Source: Vicia villosa
Lineage: Eukaryota > Streptophyta > Magnoliopsida > Fabales > Fabaceae
Direction of reading: 5' to 3'
Assembly (NCBI RefSeq): GCF_029867415.1
Contig: NC_081186.1
Span: 25,857,915-25,921,914, forward strand
DNA: 64,000 bases
Shown here piece after piece: positions 33,937 to 45,268 of the stretch (positions within the stretch are counted from its first letter, which is position 1; the number at the start of each line of letters is the position of its first letter). The translations under genes and the position numbers were made by a program. Under the pieces are notes generated by a model, which saw only the letters and a list, made by a program, of their open reading frames with translations, was not told where the DNA came from and searched no databases.

Positions 33937-34584
33937 TTAGGGTGGCATATATGACACAAAGAACACATCATCTTTTTTCTTTCTTTTGTTTGGTAGCAAC
34001 CCCATGAACTTAAAGTACCGATGATGTTGCTCCCAAATCCTTTTCAGCTTGATTTTATTGAACAAGGCATAAATATCTTCCAATACTTTGTCAATTTCTT
34101 GTCTTTCATCTGCCTTGTTGTAAAAATAGTTTTTGGGGATACTCTTTTGTTGAAAATTTTCTTGTTGGATGTCCACATCTTCACAAATTGTTAAATTTAT
34201 GGTTTTATCCAAAACTCGATCATCTTCAAGTTTCCTTATTTCTTCTTCCCCGTATTTCTTTTTTACCTCAAATTCTTCTATTCTTACTGCATCCTCTTCA
34301 TCTGATGTTAAGCATTTTTCTTCTGGTTCCACATACTCTTCTTCCAACTGTAACTTTCTCCAAATAAACCTATCTGGATAAAAGTTAGCTTCCTTACATT
34401 CATTCATAAGGATTCTTACCTCCCTCTTATATGCTTTAAAAATTTTAGTCGCCTCTTCCAAGGTGACTCCTGAATCAGGCGACCAACATGCAGGAGATAC
34501 AGGTGGCAATGTATCAAAACAATACATAGCTACAAAACTCAGACAATTTGTTAGTAGCAAAGTATAGAAGAATTCATGAAGCAA
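33937..34584 (-). CDS. Array unit ORF, 215 residues (copy 2 of 3)
   Basis: Same protein as at 30,456 with no stop or frameshift. See that entry for its description. Confidence 0.5.
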   Translation of the reverse strand: MLHEFFYTLLLTNCLSFVAMYCFDTLPPVSPACWSPDSGVTLEEATKIFKAYKREVRILMNECKEANFYPDRFIWRKLQLEEEYVEPEEKCLTSDEEDAVRIEEFEVKKKYGEEEIRKLEDDRVLDKTINLTICEDVDIQQENFQQKSIPKNYFYNKADERQEIDKVLEDIYALFNKIKLKRIWEQHHRYFKFMGLLPNKRKKKDDVFFVSYMPP

Positions 34585-34743
34585 AAATAATCAACCTTTT
34601 TTTTCTTTTCTTTTTTATAATAAAATCAAATTCAAATAAACAAAAACTTAAAACAAAATTTTAGCTGACGAGCAACAAAATTTCAATTGAACTAAAATTA
34701 AAACTCTATATTTTGGCAGTCCCCGGCAACGGCGCCAAAAACT

Positions 34744-36299
34744 TGATCGGAAAAATAGCAAGTGTACTATTTTGCCTCTGTAGTAATAATAGGGAAATTC
34801 CCTGAATGTCGATCTCAAGGACTGCACGTTAATATCGAGTTTAAATAATGGTTCAATTAAACAAAAACTGTATTTGGAATTTTGTTTGCAAATTTTCACT
34901 AAACAAGAATTAAAATAAGCAGAAAAGTAAATTGGCTTTTTGACAAATATAAGTATTATGCTGGGGTATAGTGTGTGATTGTTCCTGTAATAACCTTGGA
35001 TTTAGATCTCTTCAACAAGTTCATACTATTCAATTACCAGCCCTTTAGGATATTTTCCCCTAATTCCTTAGCGGGAAAACCTTTGAACATTCATCTTAAA
35101 TCCTAAGTCCTTAGAGAATTATGATAAAGTCAAGCCTTTATGTTATCAAGAGTTAACCGGTAACTATAGGGTATCCCTAGTCCTAGGTGATATCTACTAT
35201 AGTCTAATCGTACAAAAACCTTAACAACCGCGGTCCAGCAAATCGTTAACCGTAAATCAATCCTTGTTTGTCCGACAAAGAAAGCATAAAAACATTGCAT
35301 AATCAAATTGAATAATAAAACATGCAATTGAGGAAATCAAGAATTCAAAGTCATTACATGATCCAATCAGGGACACCCTCTAGCATTGGGGATTAGCTAC
35401 TCATATCGTTCAAAGAAAACAAAATATAAAATAGAGACGTTACAAGAATTGAGATGATAGTTGATCTTCAATCGCTTCCGTTCATGAAAACCTTCTTCTC
35501 TCCCAAACCCTTGTTTTCTCCAATCTTCAATTGTGCTTCTTCTCACGGCCAAAAAAGTCCTCTAATTCATCGTTAAAACTCTTCTAAATAGTGCAAACTC
35601 ACTTAGGTTGGTTGAAAGTACCCAAAATACCCCCTTGGGTCAACACTTAATAAAAAATCACAAAAATTAGCAAAATCAGCGTTTCAGCCAACACTGCCCG
35701 TGTTAGGCAACACGGGTGGCCGTGTTGGCCCCCTGAACTTAATTTTTCAAAATCACACTCAGCACTGCTGACACGGGTGGCCGTGTTAGGTAACACGGGC
35801 CGTGTTGCTCCTTAACTTCAGAATTTGGATTTGCGTTCTTCATGAAAGTTGTAGCCCTTTTCGTTAGCGAAATTTTGCCACCGGAACCGCGTCAATCGGA
35901 GTTACGAAGCTCTAGTTATGATCAAAATACTACACACCTGTCACGATGAGAAACATGCTGAAAATTTCCAGAGCTCACACTTGCTAACACGAGTCGTGTC
36001 AGCCCCGTGACTTTCATCTCTTTTGCATTTTCTTGGCCACGCTTCATCCTAACACGGCCAGTTTCAGCTGACACAGGTGGTCGTGTCAGACCTCATGTAG
36101 CTTGACTTTTCACTTCCTTCGAAACTCCCCTTTTTGTACTTTTTGGCATTGATTTGTCTCGATTTATTCCTTTAAGCCTGCAAATAGTAAAATACACAAC
36201 CAAAGCATAAAATGTAGAATAAAGAAAGAAAACACTCGATAACATAACTTAAACATACTTAAAAACAACGGTAAATATATGTGTGAAAACCACTGATCA
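34744..36299 (-). repeat. Athila-type LTR, array copy 3
   Basis: 1,556 bp, PBS at 34,720-34,737. Private differences include CCCTCTAGC for CCCCCTAGC near 35,377. Confidence 0.92.
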
Positions 36300-37407
36300 A
36301 ACTCCCCCAAACTTAAACCGTTGCTTGACCTCAAGCGACAATTACAAAAGTTAATGACCCTCAAAGCACACGGTGTTCATACGTGAGATATCCACCTGTA
36401 TTGATCAAGAAACAGTTGGTTCGGCATTCACATGACGCGACGAGTTTTATTACCACATTAAACCTCGAGCTCCCGTTTCGGATACCTCTCCAACTATGCT
36501 TTGCACTTAAGTCTCTTTCCGATTTTCCTCCTCTTTCATTCGGACAATCATATTAAGGCACTGCATCTCTTATAATACTCATCACCTGCATGAGACGAAT
36601 CAAGGCTTCTTATTTTCTTTTCGTGGCACCAAACTAGCAGCATTGGCTACTTTTTATTACCGATGAAATTTTCAAACTTTGCAGTTATATATTGTCCTTT
36701 TGGACGACGTTTGGGGATCAATCTCCTTTGGGCTGAATAACCGGGTGAGGGTTACCCAACTTAGCGAGCCGATTGCCTTTTACCGCCTTTTCATCATTTG
36801 GTGCCAACTTTATATCTCTTTTTTTTTCTCAACCAGTCACCATGCAAGTGAATCTGAATTATGCCCGACTGTATCAATAAACTACTCGAGAAGTACTTCT
36901 CAGGAGACAAGTACTATGGTGCAAATCTACACGTTAGACTCGTATTTCTTTTAGGGAACCAAGGGTGTTTAAACAAACCTCTTCTTGTCACATTATTCCG
37001 CATTTCCTGTCCTCAAACAAACCTCGTTTCATCTCTATATACTATTCCTGATCACTCTTTAGGATCAAAACTTCTTCAACAAAAATTAAAATTTCGGTCA
37101 AAATTTGGGCAGAATTCACTTTATGGTTTCACATCATACCAATAACATAAAAATAAAATGCAAAGAGAAGAGCCTCCCCCAAACTTGAACTAAACATTGG
37201 CCTCAATGTTTCAGAACGAGCCTGAGAGAGGTGACTCACAGAGGGTAATGCACTCTAATAATCACTTCCAAACTTTCACCAGAGACGTCCTCTTTTATTT
37301 CCTGAAAATAACAAAAACAAACAGAAAAATTAATTATTAAAACCGTGGGTTGCCTCCCACGAAGCGCTTCGTTTAACGTCGCATGGCTCGACGATCCATT
37401 CCCCTTG

Positions 37408-38055
37408 TTAGGGTGGCATATATGACACAAAGAACACATCATCTTTTTTCTTTCTTTTGTTTGGTAGCAACCCCATGAACTTAAAGTACCGATGATGTTG
37501 CTCCCAAATCCTTTTCAGCTTGATTTTATTGAACAAGGCATAAATATCTTCCAATACTTTGTCAATTTCTTGTCTTTCATCTGCCTTGTTGTAAAAATAG
37601 TTTTTGGGGATACTCTTTTGTTGAAAATTTTCTTGTTGGATGTCCACATCTTCACAAATTGTTAAATTTATGGTTTTATCCAAAACTCGATCATCTTCAA
37701 GTTTCCTTATTTCTTCTTCCCCGTATTTCTTTTTTACCTCAAATTCTTCTATTCTTACTGCATCCTCTTCATCTGATGTTAAGCATTTTTCTTCTGGTTC
37801 CACATACTCTTCTTCCAACTGTAACTTTCTCCAAATAAACCTATCTGGATAAAAGTTAGCTTCCTTACATTCATTCATAAGGATTCTTACCTCCCTCTTA
37901 TATGCTTTAAAAATTTTAGTCGCCTCTTCCAAGGTGACTCCTGAATCAGGCGACCAACATGCAGGAGATACAGGTGGCAATGTATCAAAACAATACATAG
38001 CTACAAAACTCAGACAATTTGTTAGTAGCAAAGTATAGAAGAATTCATGAAGCAA
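37408..38055 (-). CDS. Array unit ORF, 215 residues (copy 3 of 3)
   Basis: Same protein as at 30,456. The 5' part lies about 150 bp after the PBS of LTR copy 4 in sense direction, the position where gag begins in complete Athila elements. Confidence 0.5.
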   Translation of the reverse strand: MLHEFFYTLLLTNCLSFVAMYCFDTLPPVSPACWSPDSGVTLEEATKIFKAYKREVRILMNECKEANFYPDRFIWRKLQLEEEYVEPEEKCLTSDEEDAVRIEEFEVKKKYGEEEIRKLEDDRVLDKTINLTICEDVDIQQENFQQKSIPKNYFYNKADERQEIDKVLEDIYALFNKIKLKRIWEQHHRYFKFMGLLPNKRKKKDDVFFVSYMPP

Positions 38056-38214
38056 AAATAATCAACCTTTTTTTTCTTTTCTTTTTTATAATAAAATCAA
38101 ATTCAAATAAACAAAAACTTAAAACAAAATTTTAGCTGACGAGCAACAAAATTTCAATTGAACTAAAATTAAAACTCTATATTTTGGCAGTCCCCGGCAA
38201 CGGCGCCAAAAACT

Positions 38215-39770
38215 TGATCGGAAAAATAGCAAGTGTACTATTTTGCCTCTGTAGTAATAATAGGGAAATTCCCTGAATGTCGATCTCAAGGACTGCACGT
38301 TAATATCGAGTTTAAATAATGGTTCAATTAAACAAAAACTGTATTTGGAATTTTGTTTGCAAATTTTCACTAAACAAGAATTAAAATAAGCAGAAAAGTA
38401 AATTGGCTTTTTGACAAATATAAGTATTATGCTGGGGTATAGTGTGTGATTGTTCCTGTAATAACCTTGGATTTAGATCTCTTCAACAAGTTCATACTAT
38501 TCAATTACCAGCCCTTTAGGATATTTTCCCCTAATTCCTTAGCGGGAAAACCTTTGAACATTCATCTTAAATCCTAAGTCCTTAGAGAATTATGATAAAG
38601 TCAAGCCTTTATGTTATCAAGAGTTAACCGGTAACTATAGGGTATCCCTAGTCCTAGGTGATATCTACTATAGTCTAATCGTACAAAAACCTTAACAACC
38701 GCGGTCCAGCAAATCGTTAACCGTAAATCAATCCTTGTTTGTCCGACAAAGAAAGCATAAAAACATTGCATAATTAAATTGAATAATAAAACATGCAATT
38801 GAGGAAATCAAGAATTCAAAGTCATTACATGATCCAATCAGGGACACCCCCTAGCATTGGGGATTAGCTACTCATATCGTTCAAAGAAAACAAAATATAA
38901 AATAGAGACGTTACAAGAATTGAGATGATAGTTGATCTTCAATCGCTTCCGTTCATGAAAACCTTCTTCTCTCCCAAACCCTTGTTTTCTCCAATCTTCA
39001 ATTGTGCTTCTTCTCACGGCCAAAAAAGTCCTCTAATTCATCGTTAAAACTCTTCTAAATAGTGCAAACTCACTTAGGTTGGTTGAAAGTACCCAAAATA
39101 CCCCCTTGGGTCAACACTTAATAAAAAATCACAAAAATTAGCAAAATCAGCGTTTCAGCCAACACTGCCCGTGTTAGGCAACACGGGTGGCCGTGTTGGC
39201 CCCCTGAACTTAATTTTTCAAAATCACACTCAGCACTGCTGACACGGGTGGCCGTGTTAGGTAACACGGGCCGTGTTGCTCCTTAACTTCAGAATTTGGA
39301 TTTGCGTTCTTCATGAAAGTTGTAGCCCTTTTCGTTAGCGAAATTTTGCCACCGGAACCGCGTCAATCGGAGTTACGAAGCTCTAGTTATGATCAAAATA
39401 CTACACACCTGTCACGATGAGAAACATGCTGAAAATTTCCAGATCTCACACTTGCTAACACGAGTCGTGTCAGCCCCGTGACTTTCATCTCTTTTGCATT
39501 TTCTTGGCCACGCTTCATCCTAACACGGCCAGTTTCAGCTGACACAGGTGGTCGTGTCAGACCTCATGTAGCTTGACTTTTCACTTCCTTCGAAACTCCC
39601 CTTTTTGTACTTTTTGGCATTGATTTGTCTCGATTTATTCCTTTAAGCCTGCAAATAGTAAAATACACAACCAAAGCATAAAATGTAGAATAAAGAAAGA
39701 AAACACTCGATAACATAACTTAAACATACTTAAAAACAACGGTAAATATATGTGTGAAAACCACTGATCA
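38215..39770 (-). repeat. Athila-type LTR, array copy 4 (5'-most LTR in sense)
   Basis: Outer edge of the array: after ACCACTGATCA the flanking sequence changes from the internal PPT (AACTCCCCCAAAC in the other copies) to host sequence ATCAGTCTTACAAAGG. Confidence 0.92.
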
Positions 39771-42755
39771 ATCAGTCTTACAAAGGTAAACTCACGCATT
39801 GCGAAGAAATCCAAGCATTCCAAAAGTACTTTGAAACTGTCTACAAGCCTACCGATATTCTTCGAACAGTTCGTGATGCAGCTCCTATTCTCAAAGAAAA
39901 GTTCAAACAACAAATTTCTAAAATAAAAACTCTCAAAGCTGTATAATTTGAGTTTAGATATGACTTAGCTTTTGAATTTGAACCACCTCGATTCCCACGA
40001 TTACCAAGTGCAGATTTTGCTTTATCATTTTTTCCCTTACCTAAATTGGTTTGTATGTGGGGATGTCTTTAAAGAACTGACAAATGATCGACAAAAACCT
40101 GTTAAAAGAGTAGTAGCAACCAAACATACCTTAGACAGTTTCAAAGGCTTTCTCCACTTCGACTTGGATGCAGTGAGGATTACCTCACCAATGGGTCAAG
40201 GTGTGGAATGTTTGGATTTCTATGTTTTATAACCTTTCAAAACTACTAATCTTTATTAAAGTGCATATTTCGACCAACTATTTTTTTTTCAGCCCTCGAA
40301 AGGAAAACATCACAAAAAGACAAACCTGCAGCTAAAACTGCCTCTGGCATGACTACTTCCTCAAGTCAAGGAATTCCAGTTTACGAGGTTGCTCCCAAAA
40401 CAACAAACCAAGCAAAGGTATTTAGTTATATGCTCTTTTATTCTTTTCCTTTTTCTAAAAAGCCCTTTTTCTTTTCCTTTCAGGCTAGTGGGAAACCTCC
40501 CGTAACGCCAAACAAAAGAAAGAAATCCAGTGGTGATGCTGCCGTCGAGGAACAAGAATAAATTGCTTCTCCCAAGACAAAGGGAAAGAAACAAAATAAG
40601 CACAAGGCAACGGTCCCCTCTTATCAAGCCACGAACGTTGCTAACGTTCAACTGAAAATTATTCCTCCACCTCTCAAAGAAACCCAACCTCAGCCTTCTG
40701 GAAACGTGGTTCTAGAGTACATTGGAAACAATGCTTCCGAACCTGATACCCAACCGGTAATTATTTCTTACTATTTTCCTTCTATCAACAAAGAAACATA
40801 AATCTTTACTTTAATATTACTTCGTTCAGGAAACAACTGTGATCCCTACTGCCATCAACCAAGGTGACCCTTCACATGAAGGCAATCAGTCTCCACCCCA
40901 AAGCAATGTTGCCCAGAACAAAGGATCTTCGACTAGAACGCCGTTACTTGAACGAACTAACACTCAACAAGAACCAGAGATATCTTCTCCTATCGAAGAC
41001 ATGGAAACAGATGTGGCACACGGTCAAGAAGCCAACTCAGGAGATAAGGACTCTGAAGAGACTCTTAACAATCTTCCCCTTCATGCCAATTTTCCCAGAG
41101 ATTATGATGATGACCAATCTACTGGGGATGCTGAACATACTTCCAATCAAAATGAAAGGATGGTTGAGGAAGAGGTGGCTCCTGAAGTGAATAAGGACTC
41201 TCTTGTTGAAACCACTGTTACCAATATTACACAAACCAATCCTACTCAAACTGCTGCAGCTCAAAGTTCAACTTTGCCACTTACTGAAGAGGAAATGAAT
41301 ACTCTGAAGCATAAAGATCCTCTTGAATACGTGAGTGATCGGTCACCATTTCTACCTAAGTTCTGTCATGTATTCGGTCTAAATTTGTCGATTCGATAAC
41401 ACTTTGATCAATGTTTTATTGCTTTTGTTTAAGTATTTCATGTTTCATTGTTTTTATGTTTACTTTGCATTATGTTTTAATTTAAGTTATTTAGATTCTT
41501 TTGATGTCGTTTGGTTAGTTGTGTACAAATCTCAGGTTTGAACAAGTCATCTTAAGTGTCAAAGCAACTATGAAGGAAGGAGAAGCAAGAGAAAGATGAA
41601 AATTCAAGGTTCTGGGGTCTAACACGGCCGCCCGTGCTTCCAAGCACGGCCCGTGTCAGAGGAATGACACTCTCCATACAAAAACCAGGGGGACAACACG
41701 GCCGCCCGTGCTTCCACGCACGGCCCGTGTCAGGACTGCTGGGAGCAAAAATAAAAAATAAAAGAGCAACATGGCCAGTGCTTCCAAGCACGACCAGTGT
41801 TGCTGAGAGCGTGAAAACTTCCAATTTTAGGGATTTTTCATTAAATTTCCACCTTGAGGGCACTTTAGACATTCCATTTGGCTGAGATTTGTACCTAGAC
41901 TATTTAGTTGAGTTTGAGAGAATGATTGAGGGACTTTTGCATCATACGATAGAAAACCACAGAGGAGAGAAGATAGCTTCATCAAGGGTTTCGGAGACGG
42001 AGAGATTCAATGGTGGACACCATTGAAGATCAAAGTTCCCAATTATCTTTGTAATGTCTAAATTCTTTACTTTGTCTTTCTTGAATATTATGAGAGGCTA
42101 AACCCCCCAATGCTAGGGGGTGGTCCTGATTTGGTTTTGTTATAATGATGAATTTGTGATTTCGTCAATACATTGGTTTATGATTTTCAGTTAAATTATG
42201 CAATGTTCTTAATATTCTCTTTATCGGTCAAATAAGGATTAATCTACGGCTAACAATACAGGACTGTAGTTGTTAGGGTTTGTGCATAGTTTGATTATAG
42301 TAGATATCACCTAGGACTAGGGATACCCTATAATTACCACATAATCTTGATTATATAAAATCTTGGTTTCAATTTAGGTTCCTAAGGACTTAGGATTTAG
42401 GTTGGAAGACCAAAGGTTTTCTCACTAAGGACTTAGGAGGAAACACCCTAAGGATGTGGTAACTGAATGTTATGAACTTGTTGAAGAGATCTTAATTCAG
42501 AGTGATACATGCCAAATCAACCACTCACCCTAGCATCTCATATATTTGATAACAAAAATCAATTTATTTTCTCATTCATTTTTCTTTGCAAGGCTTTAAT
42601 CCACCAAAACCAAAACATTAGTTTTTGTTCAATTGAATTATACTTTAAGAATCTGTCTTTCCTACGTAGTCCTTGAGATCAACATTCGGGGAATTTCCCC
42701 TATTATTACTACAGAGGCAAAAATAGTACACTTGCTATTTTTCCGATCAAGTTTT

Positions 42756-42773
42756 TGGCGCCGTTGCCGGGGA
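42756..42773 (+). promoter_or_regulatory. Primer-binding site of the Athila fragment
   Basis: TGGCGCCGTTGCCGGGGA, 6 nt after the LTR. Starts with TGG, complement of tRNA CCA; matches the PBS of the array elements. Confidence 0.85.
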
Positions 42774-42890
42774 CTGCCAAAATACAGATTTTTAACTTAA
42801 GTCCAATTGAAATTTTGTTGCTCTGCGACTAAAATTTTATTTTCTGCACTTTTTAGTTTACTTTATTTTTTTTTTATATAATTCTAATAT

Positions 42891-43163
42891 TTGTCTAATC
42901 TGTGTATGCGAGGTAAGGCCTCAGCTGAATTTCTTTTTGACGCAGAAATTGAAAGAACTTTGCACGCAAGGCGCAGACAAGCTCGGTCGGCTAAACTGGA
43001 ATCTGAAGAAGAAATTGTTACAGTTCATTCAGGTTCAGGTTCTGAAAGTGAAGAAGAAGTCATGGGTGAAAATCCTCCTCCTCCTGAGAGGCTTCTCGGA
43101 GACTATGGTGCTACGAACACACCGGGTGGTAGACTAACAATTGTCAACCAACCGGTAAATGCG
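42891..43163 (+). pseudogene. Athila gag, N-terminal fragment
   Basis: About 90 residues: charged N-terminus (DAEIERTLHARRRQARSA), acidic Ser/Glu run and the Athila-type signature PPPERLLGDYG followed by GGRLTIVNQPVN. Cut at 43,163; downstream codons are from the host gene. Normally the capsid precursor. Confidence 0.75.
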
Positions 43164-44205
43164 GCAAGAGGTGGCTCCTGAAGTGAATAAGGACTCTCTT
43201 GTTGAAACCTCTTCTGATAAGAGTATGTCTGGGGCTTTGACTCCTTCTAGCACTAGCGCATCTGAAACATCCTATGATGATCTCTTAAAGCAAGTGAAAG
43301 AGTTTGTTTTTGAAGTTGACTTCTTTGAGAAACTGAAAACAGAAGTGAATGTTGGTTCGAACATTAAAAAATTGATAGGTAAGATAAACATCACTGCCTG
43401 TCCCACTGACGTAGGTGAAGTTTTTATCGATATTCAAAATCTGATTAATCATTTCCAAGCAGAGCGAAACAGAGAAGTGGATACTACTACGCAAATCAAG
43501 TCAATCGAATGCGCCAAATCTACTGAATTCGACGAAGCGCGTGTGGCCTATGAAGCTTACAAGAAATTACTCGTTGACCAACAATTAACACAAACCAATT
43601 TCAACAACTATGCCTCTTAGATTAAACTTTGGGAGTCTCAAATCGAGGAACTGAAGGAGAAAATTTCCAAAGCAAAGACAGAACAAGCTGTTATTCAAGG
43701 ATTGGATAGCACCGAAGCAGACAAGTTGGCGAAACAAAGCGTCGAACATATTGAAAACGCTACTGCCATGGACGCATAGGTTGCTCAATTGAAGGAAATC
43801 CAAGAGGCTGCTCAATACAAAATAGATTTGGTAAATATCAAATATCAACGCATGAAGGCCTCAGTTCCCTTTTAGTCTCTTCAGTTTCTAGTTATTATTA
43901 TTTCTGCTTGTAATCTCCTTTTAAGACAAACTTGTAATTTTGGCAATTTTGAATATCTCAATCTAATTATTACTTTAGTTGTAATAGTTGCTTCTATATT
44001 ATGATTATTCATACCATTAGGTTCCCTATTGTTTTTAAGCTTCGATTAGACTTTTGGGTGCCCCAAGCAAGTAACCGTCAATCAATCATGACGCAGTTTC
44101 CCAAACATCTACTCAGTTCTCAAGTGTGTTGAACGTGTGATGATTTAGTTTCAACTTCCAAGGCACAAACGCGGCTGACTATACAACTTCCCTCTGGGGA
44201 TCTAA

Positions 44206-44266
44206 CACGTGGCCTACCACTACTGCTTTTGCGTGATCACCCTAACGTGGGTTACTTCTATAAAAG
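44206..44266 (+). promoter_or_regulatory. Promoter-like elements: G-box and TATA box
   Basis: CACGTGG at 44,206-44,212 and TATAAAAG at 44,259-44,266, about 90 bp before the ATG at 44,355 and followed by a C/T-rich leader. The order and spacing fit a plant Pol II promoter for the antisense gene. Confidence 0.6.
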
Positions 44267-44354
44267 CCTCTTATCATCTTTGTTATTGCTTCACATCTTT
44301 CCAATAACTCTTGCACCTATTCTTTCAACTTCTTCATTTTCTTCCACATCAACA

Positions 44355-45077
44355 ATGTATCTTACTTTCAACAACATCATTTCTGCCATCCACAAAGAGT
44401 TTAATCCTTCACCTGAAGAGTTTCACAAGTATGGCATTGATCTTGATGAAATGTTTGCCACTCAACACTTGGGACATTATCTTACCATTTTAGATGGCCC
44501 AATGTATCCTAACATGCTTGCAGATTTCTGGATGCATGCGTCCATTCAAATGGACCAAGAGGGAAAGATTACCATCTGCTCTGAAGTCTTAGGTTCCCGC
44601 ATTATTATCTTTGCGAAACTCATTTCCAGAGTCCTGAAGTGTGAGAACGTTGGGGCTCTTTGTGATGATCCTTTTAGCCAAACTCTTTCTGATGTTTTAA
44701 GGAGTATCTTTACTGGTCCCAATCATGCTTTTTCTGCCTTTGTGGGTAGGATCTGGCATTAGCTTCTTCTGGGGAATTTCCTCCCACGAAAGGAAAATCA
44801 GGAAGATATAATGATGTGGGATGTCCAGTTTATGTGTTACATCTTGCAAAAGCGAAAGATCAACATTCCTCTCATGATCTTCAAGCATCTCACAGAAGCT
44901 GTTATGACCTCTCGTCATGGAAAACCCTTATGTCTTCCCTATGGATGTCTCTTGTCCCATATGTTTGTTAAACTAGGGATAGCTAGAAGGCTACGCGTAA
45001 CAGGGTCTTTTGATGCTTTCGAGGCTGAGAGTTTCCCCTCACTAAGCTTGGAGGACTTACATCTTAGGGTCAATTAA
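44355..45077 (+). pseudogene. Putative plant transposon-type protein (PMD/Transposase_32-like), one nonsense codon
   Basis: About 240 codons from ATG 44,355 (an upstream in-frame ATG at 44,229 lies before the TATA box, so it is less likely). Features: FHKYGIDLDEMFATQHLGHY, DFWMHASI, SRIIIFAKLISRVLKCE, then after a TAG at 44,760-44,762, FLPRKENQEDIMMWDVQF, MCYILQKRKINIPLMIFKHL and GKPLCLPYGCLLSHMF. This pattern (LPRK...W..Y.I.......N.P..I...) is common in legume retrotransposon-associated proteins annotated as putative plant transposon proteins. It is antisense to the pol of element D and ends 190 bp from its stop. Role unknown. It would be the N-terminal portion of a protein whose C-terminal type may be the gene at 39,771-43,875. 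Confidence 0.6.
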
Positions 45078-45268
45078 AGAGACCTTGAAGACTTTGTAGG
45101 CTTTTTATTTTGATACCTTTCAGGGTTATTTTATTAATGTTGATGTATTTTAGGTGTTATGCAACACTTTTGTATTTCTCTGTAGTATGTAGCCTATTTT
45201 GGCAAAACCAATATTTTGGAATGAAATATGTATTTGACATTTTAGCTTGCAATGTTGATTTCTGATAT
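45078..45268. other. Short spacer between antisense gene and pol
   Basis: Both genes end here tail to tail. AATGAAATATG near 45,219 may serve as poly(A) signal for the plus-strand gene. Confidence 0.3.

Larger units (their letters stand above)
27161..39770 (-). mobile_element. Tandem multimer of a non-autonomous Athila-type LTR retrotransposon
   Basis: Period about 3.48 kb: four LTRs (27,782-29,336; 31,263-32,818; 34,744-36,299; 38,215-39,770; 1,555-1,556 bp each) separated by three internal segments of about 1.92 kb, plus part of a fourth before the gap. LTR ends are TGATCAG and CCGATCA. Each LTR is followed in sense by the PBS TGGCGCCGTTGCCGGGGA (31,239-31,256; 34,720-34,737; 38,191-38,208), typical of Athila/Calypso/Cyclops elements, and preceded by the PPT-like AGTTTGGGGGAGT. 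No RT or integrase is present, so it depends on other elements. Copies differ at only a few positions per kb. The right edge is followed by ATCAG (39,771-39,775), a possible target duplication; the left edge is in the gap. Confidence 0.9.
41336..43163 (+). mobile_element. Athila-type element, 5' end only (LTR, PBS, start of gag)
   Basis: LTR 41,336-42,749 (1,414 bp) with inverted ends TGATCGG and CCGATCA, PBS TGGCGCCGTTGCCGGGGA at 42,756-42,773, leader, then a gag start at 42,891. The LTR is a diverged relative of the array LTRs at 27,782-39,770, in opposite orientation (shared CACGG hairpin, CCCCCAATGCTAGGGG block). The element stops abruptly at 43,163 inside gag, where host sequence resumes with a 44-bp duplication. 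No 3' LTR. Confidence 0.85.
39771..43875 (+). pseudogene. Decayed spliced gene, C-terminal part, antisense to Tat pol; carries an Athila insertion
   Basis: Several exons read on the plus strand. 39,771-39,946 encodes a helical, Lys-rich end (KYFETVYKPTDILRTVRD). Then come blocks around 40,100-40,230, 40,293-40,417, 40,484-40,756 and 40,830-41,330, joined by short introns with clear GT/AG borders (40,418-40,483 and 40,757-40,829). The later part is Pro/Gln/Thr/Glu-rich and ends in a coiled-coil-like region (43,190-43,870). In-frame stops at 40,559, 43,618 and 43,777 break it. It lies opposite to and downstream of the integrase of element D. Extra antisense ORFs between pol and the 3' LTR are reported for Tat-lineage elements, and this may be one, but a captured host gene is equally possible. 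Function unknown. Confidence 0.6.
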
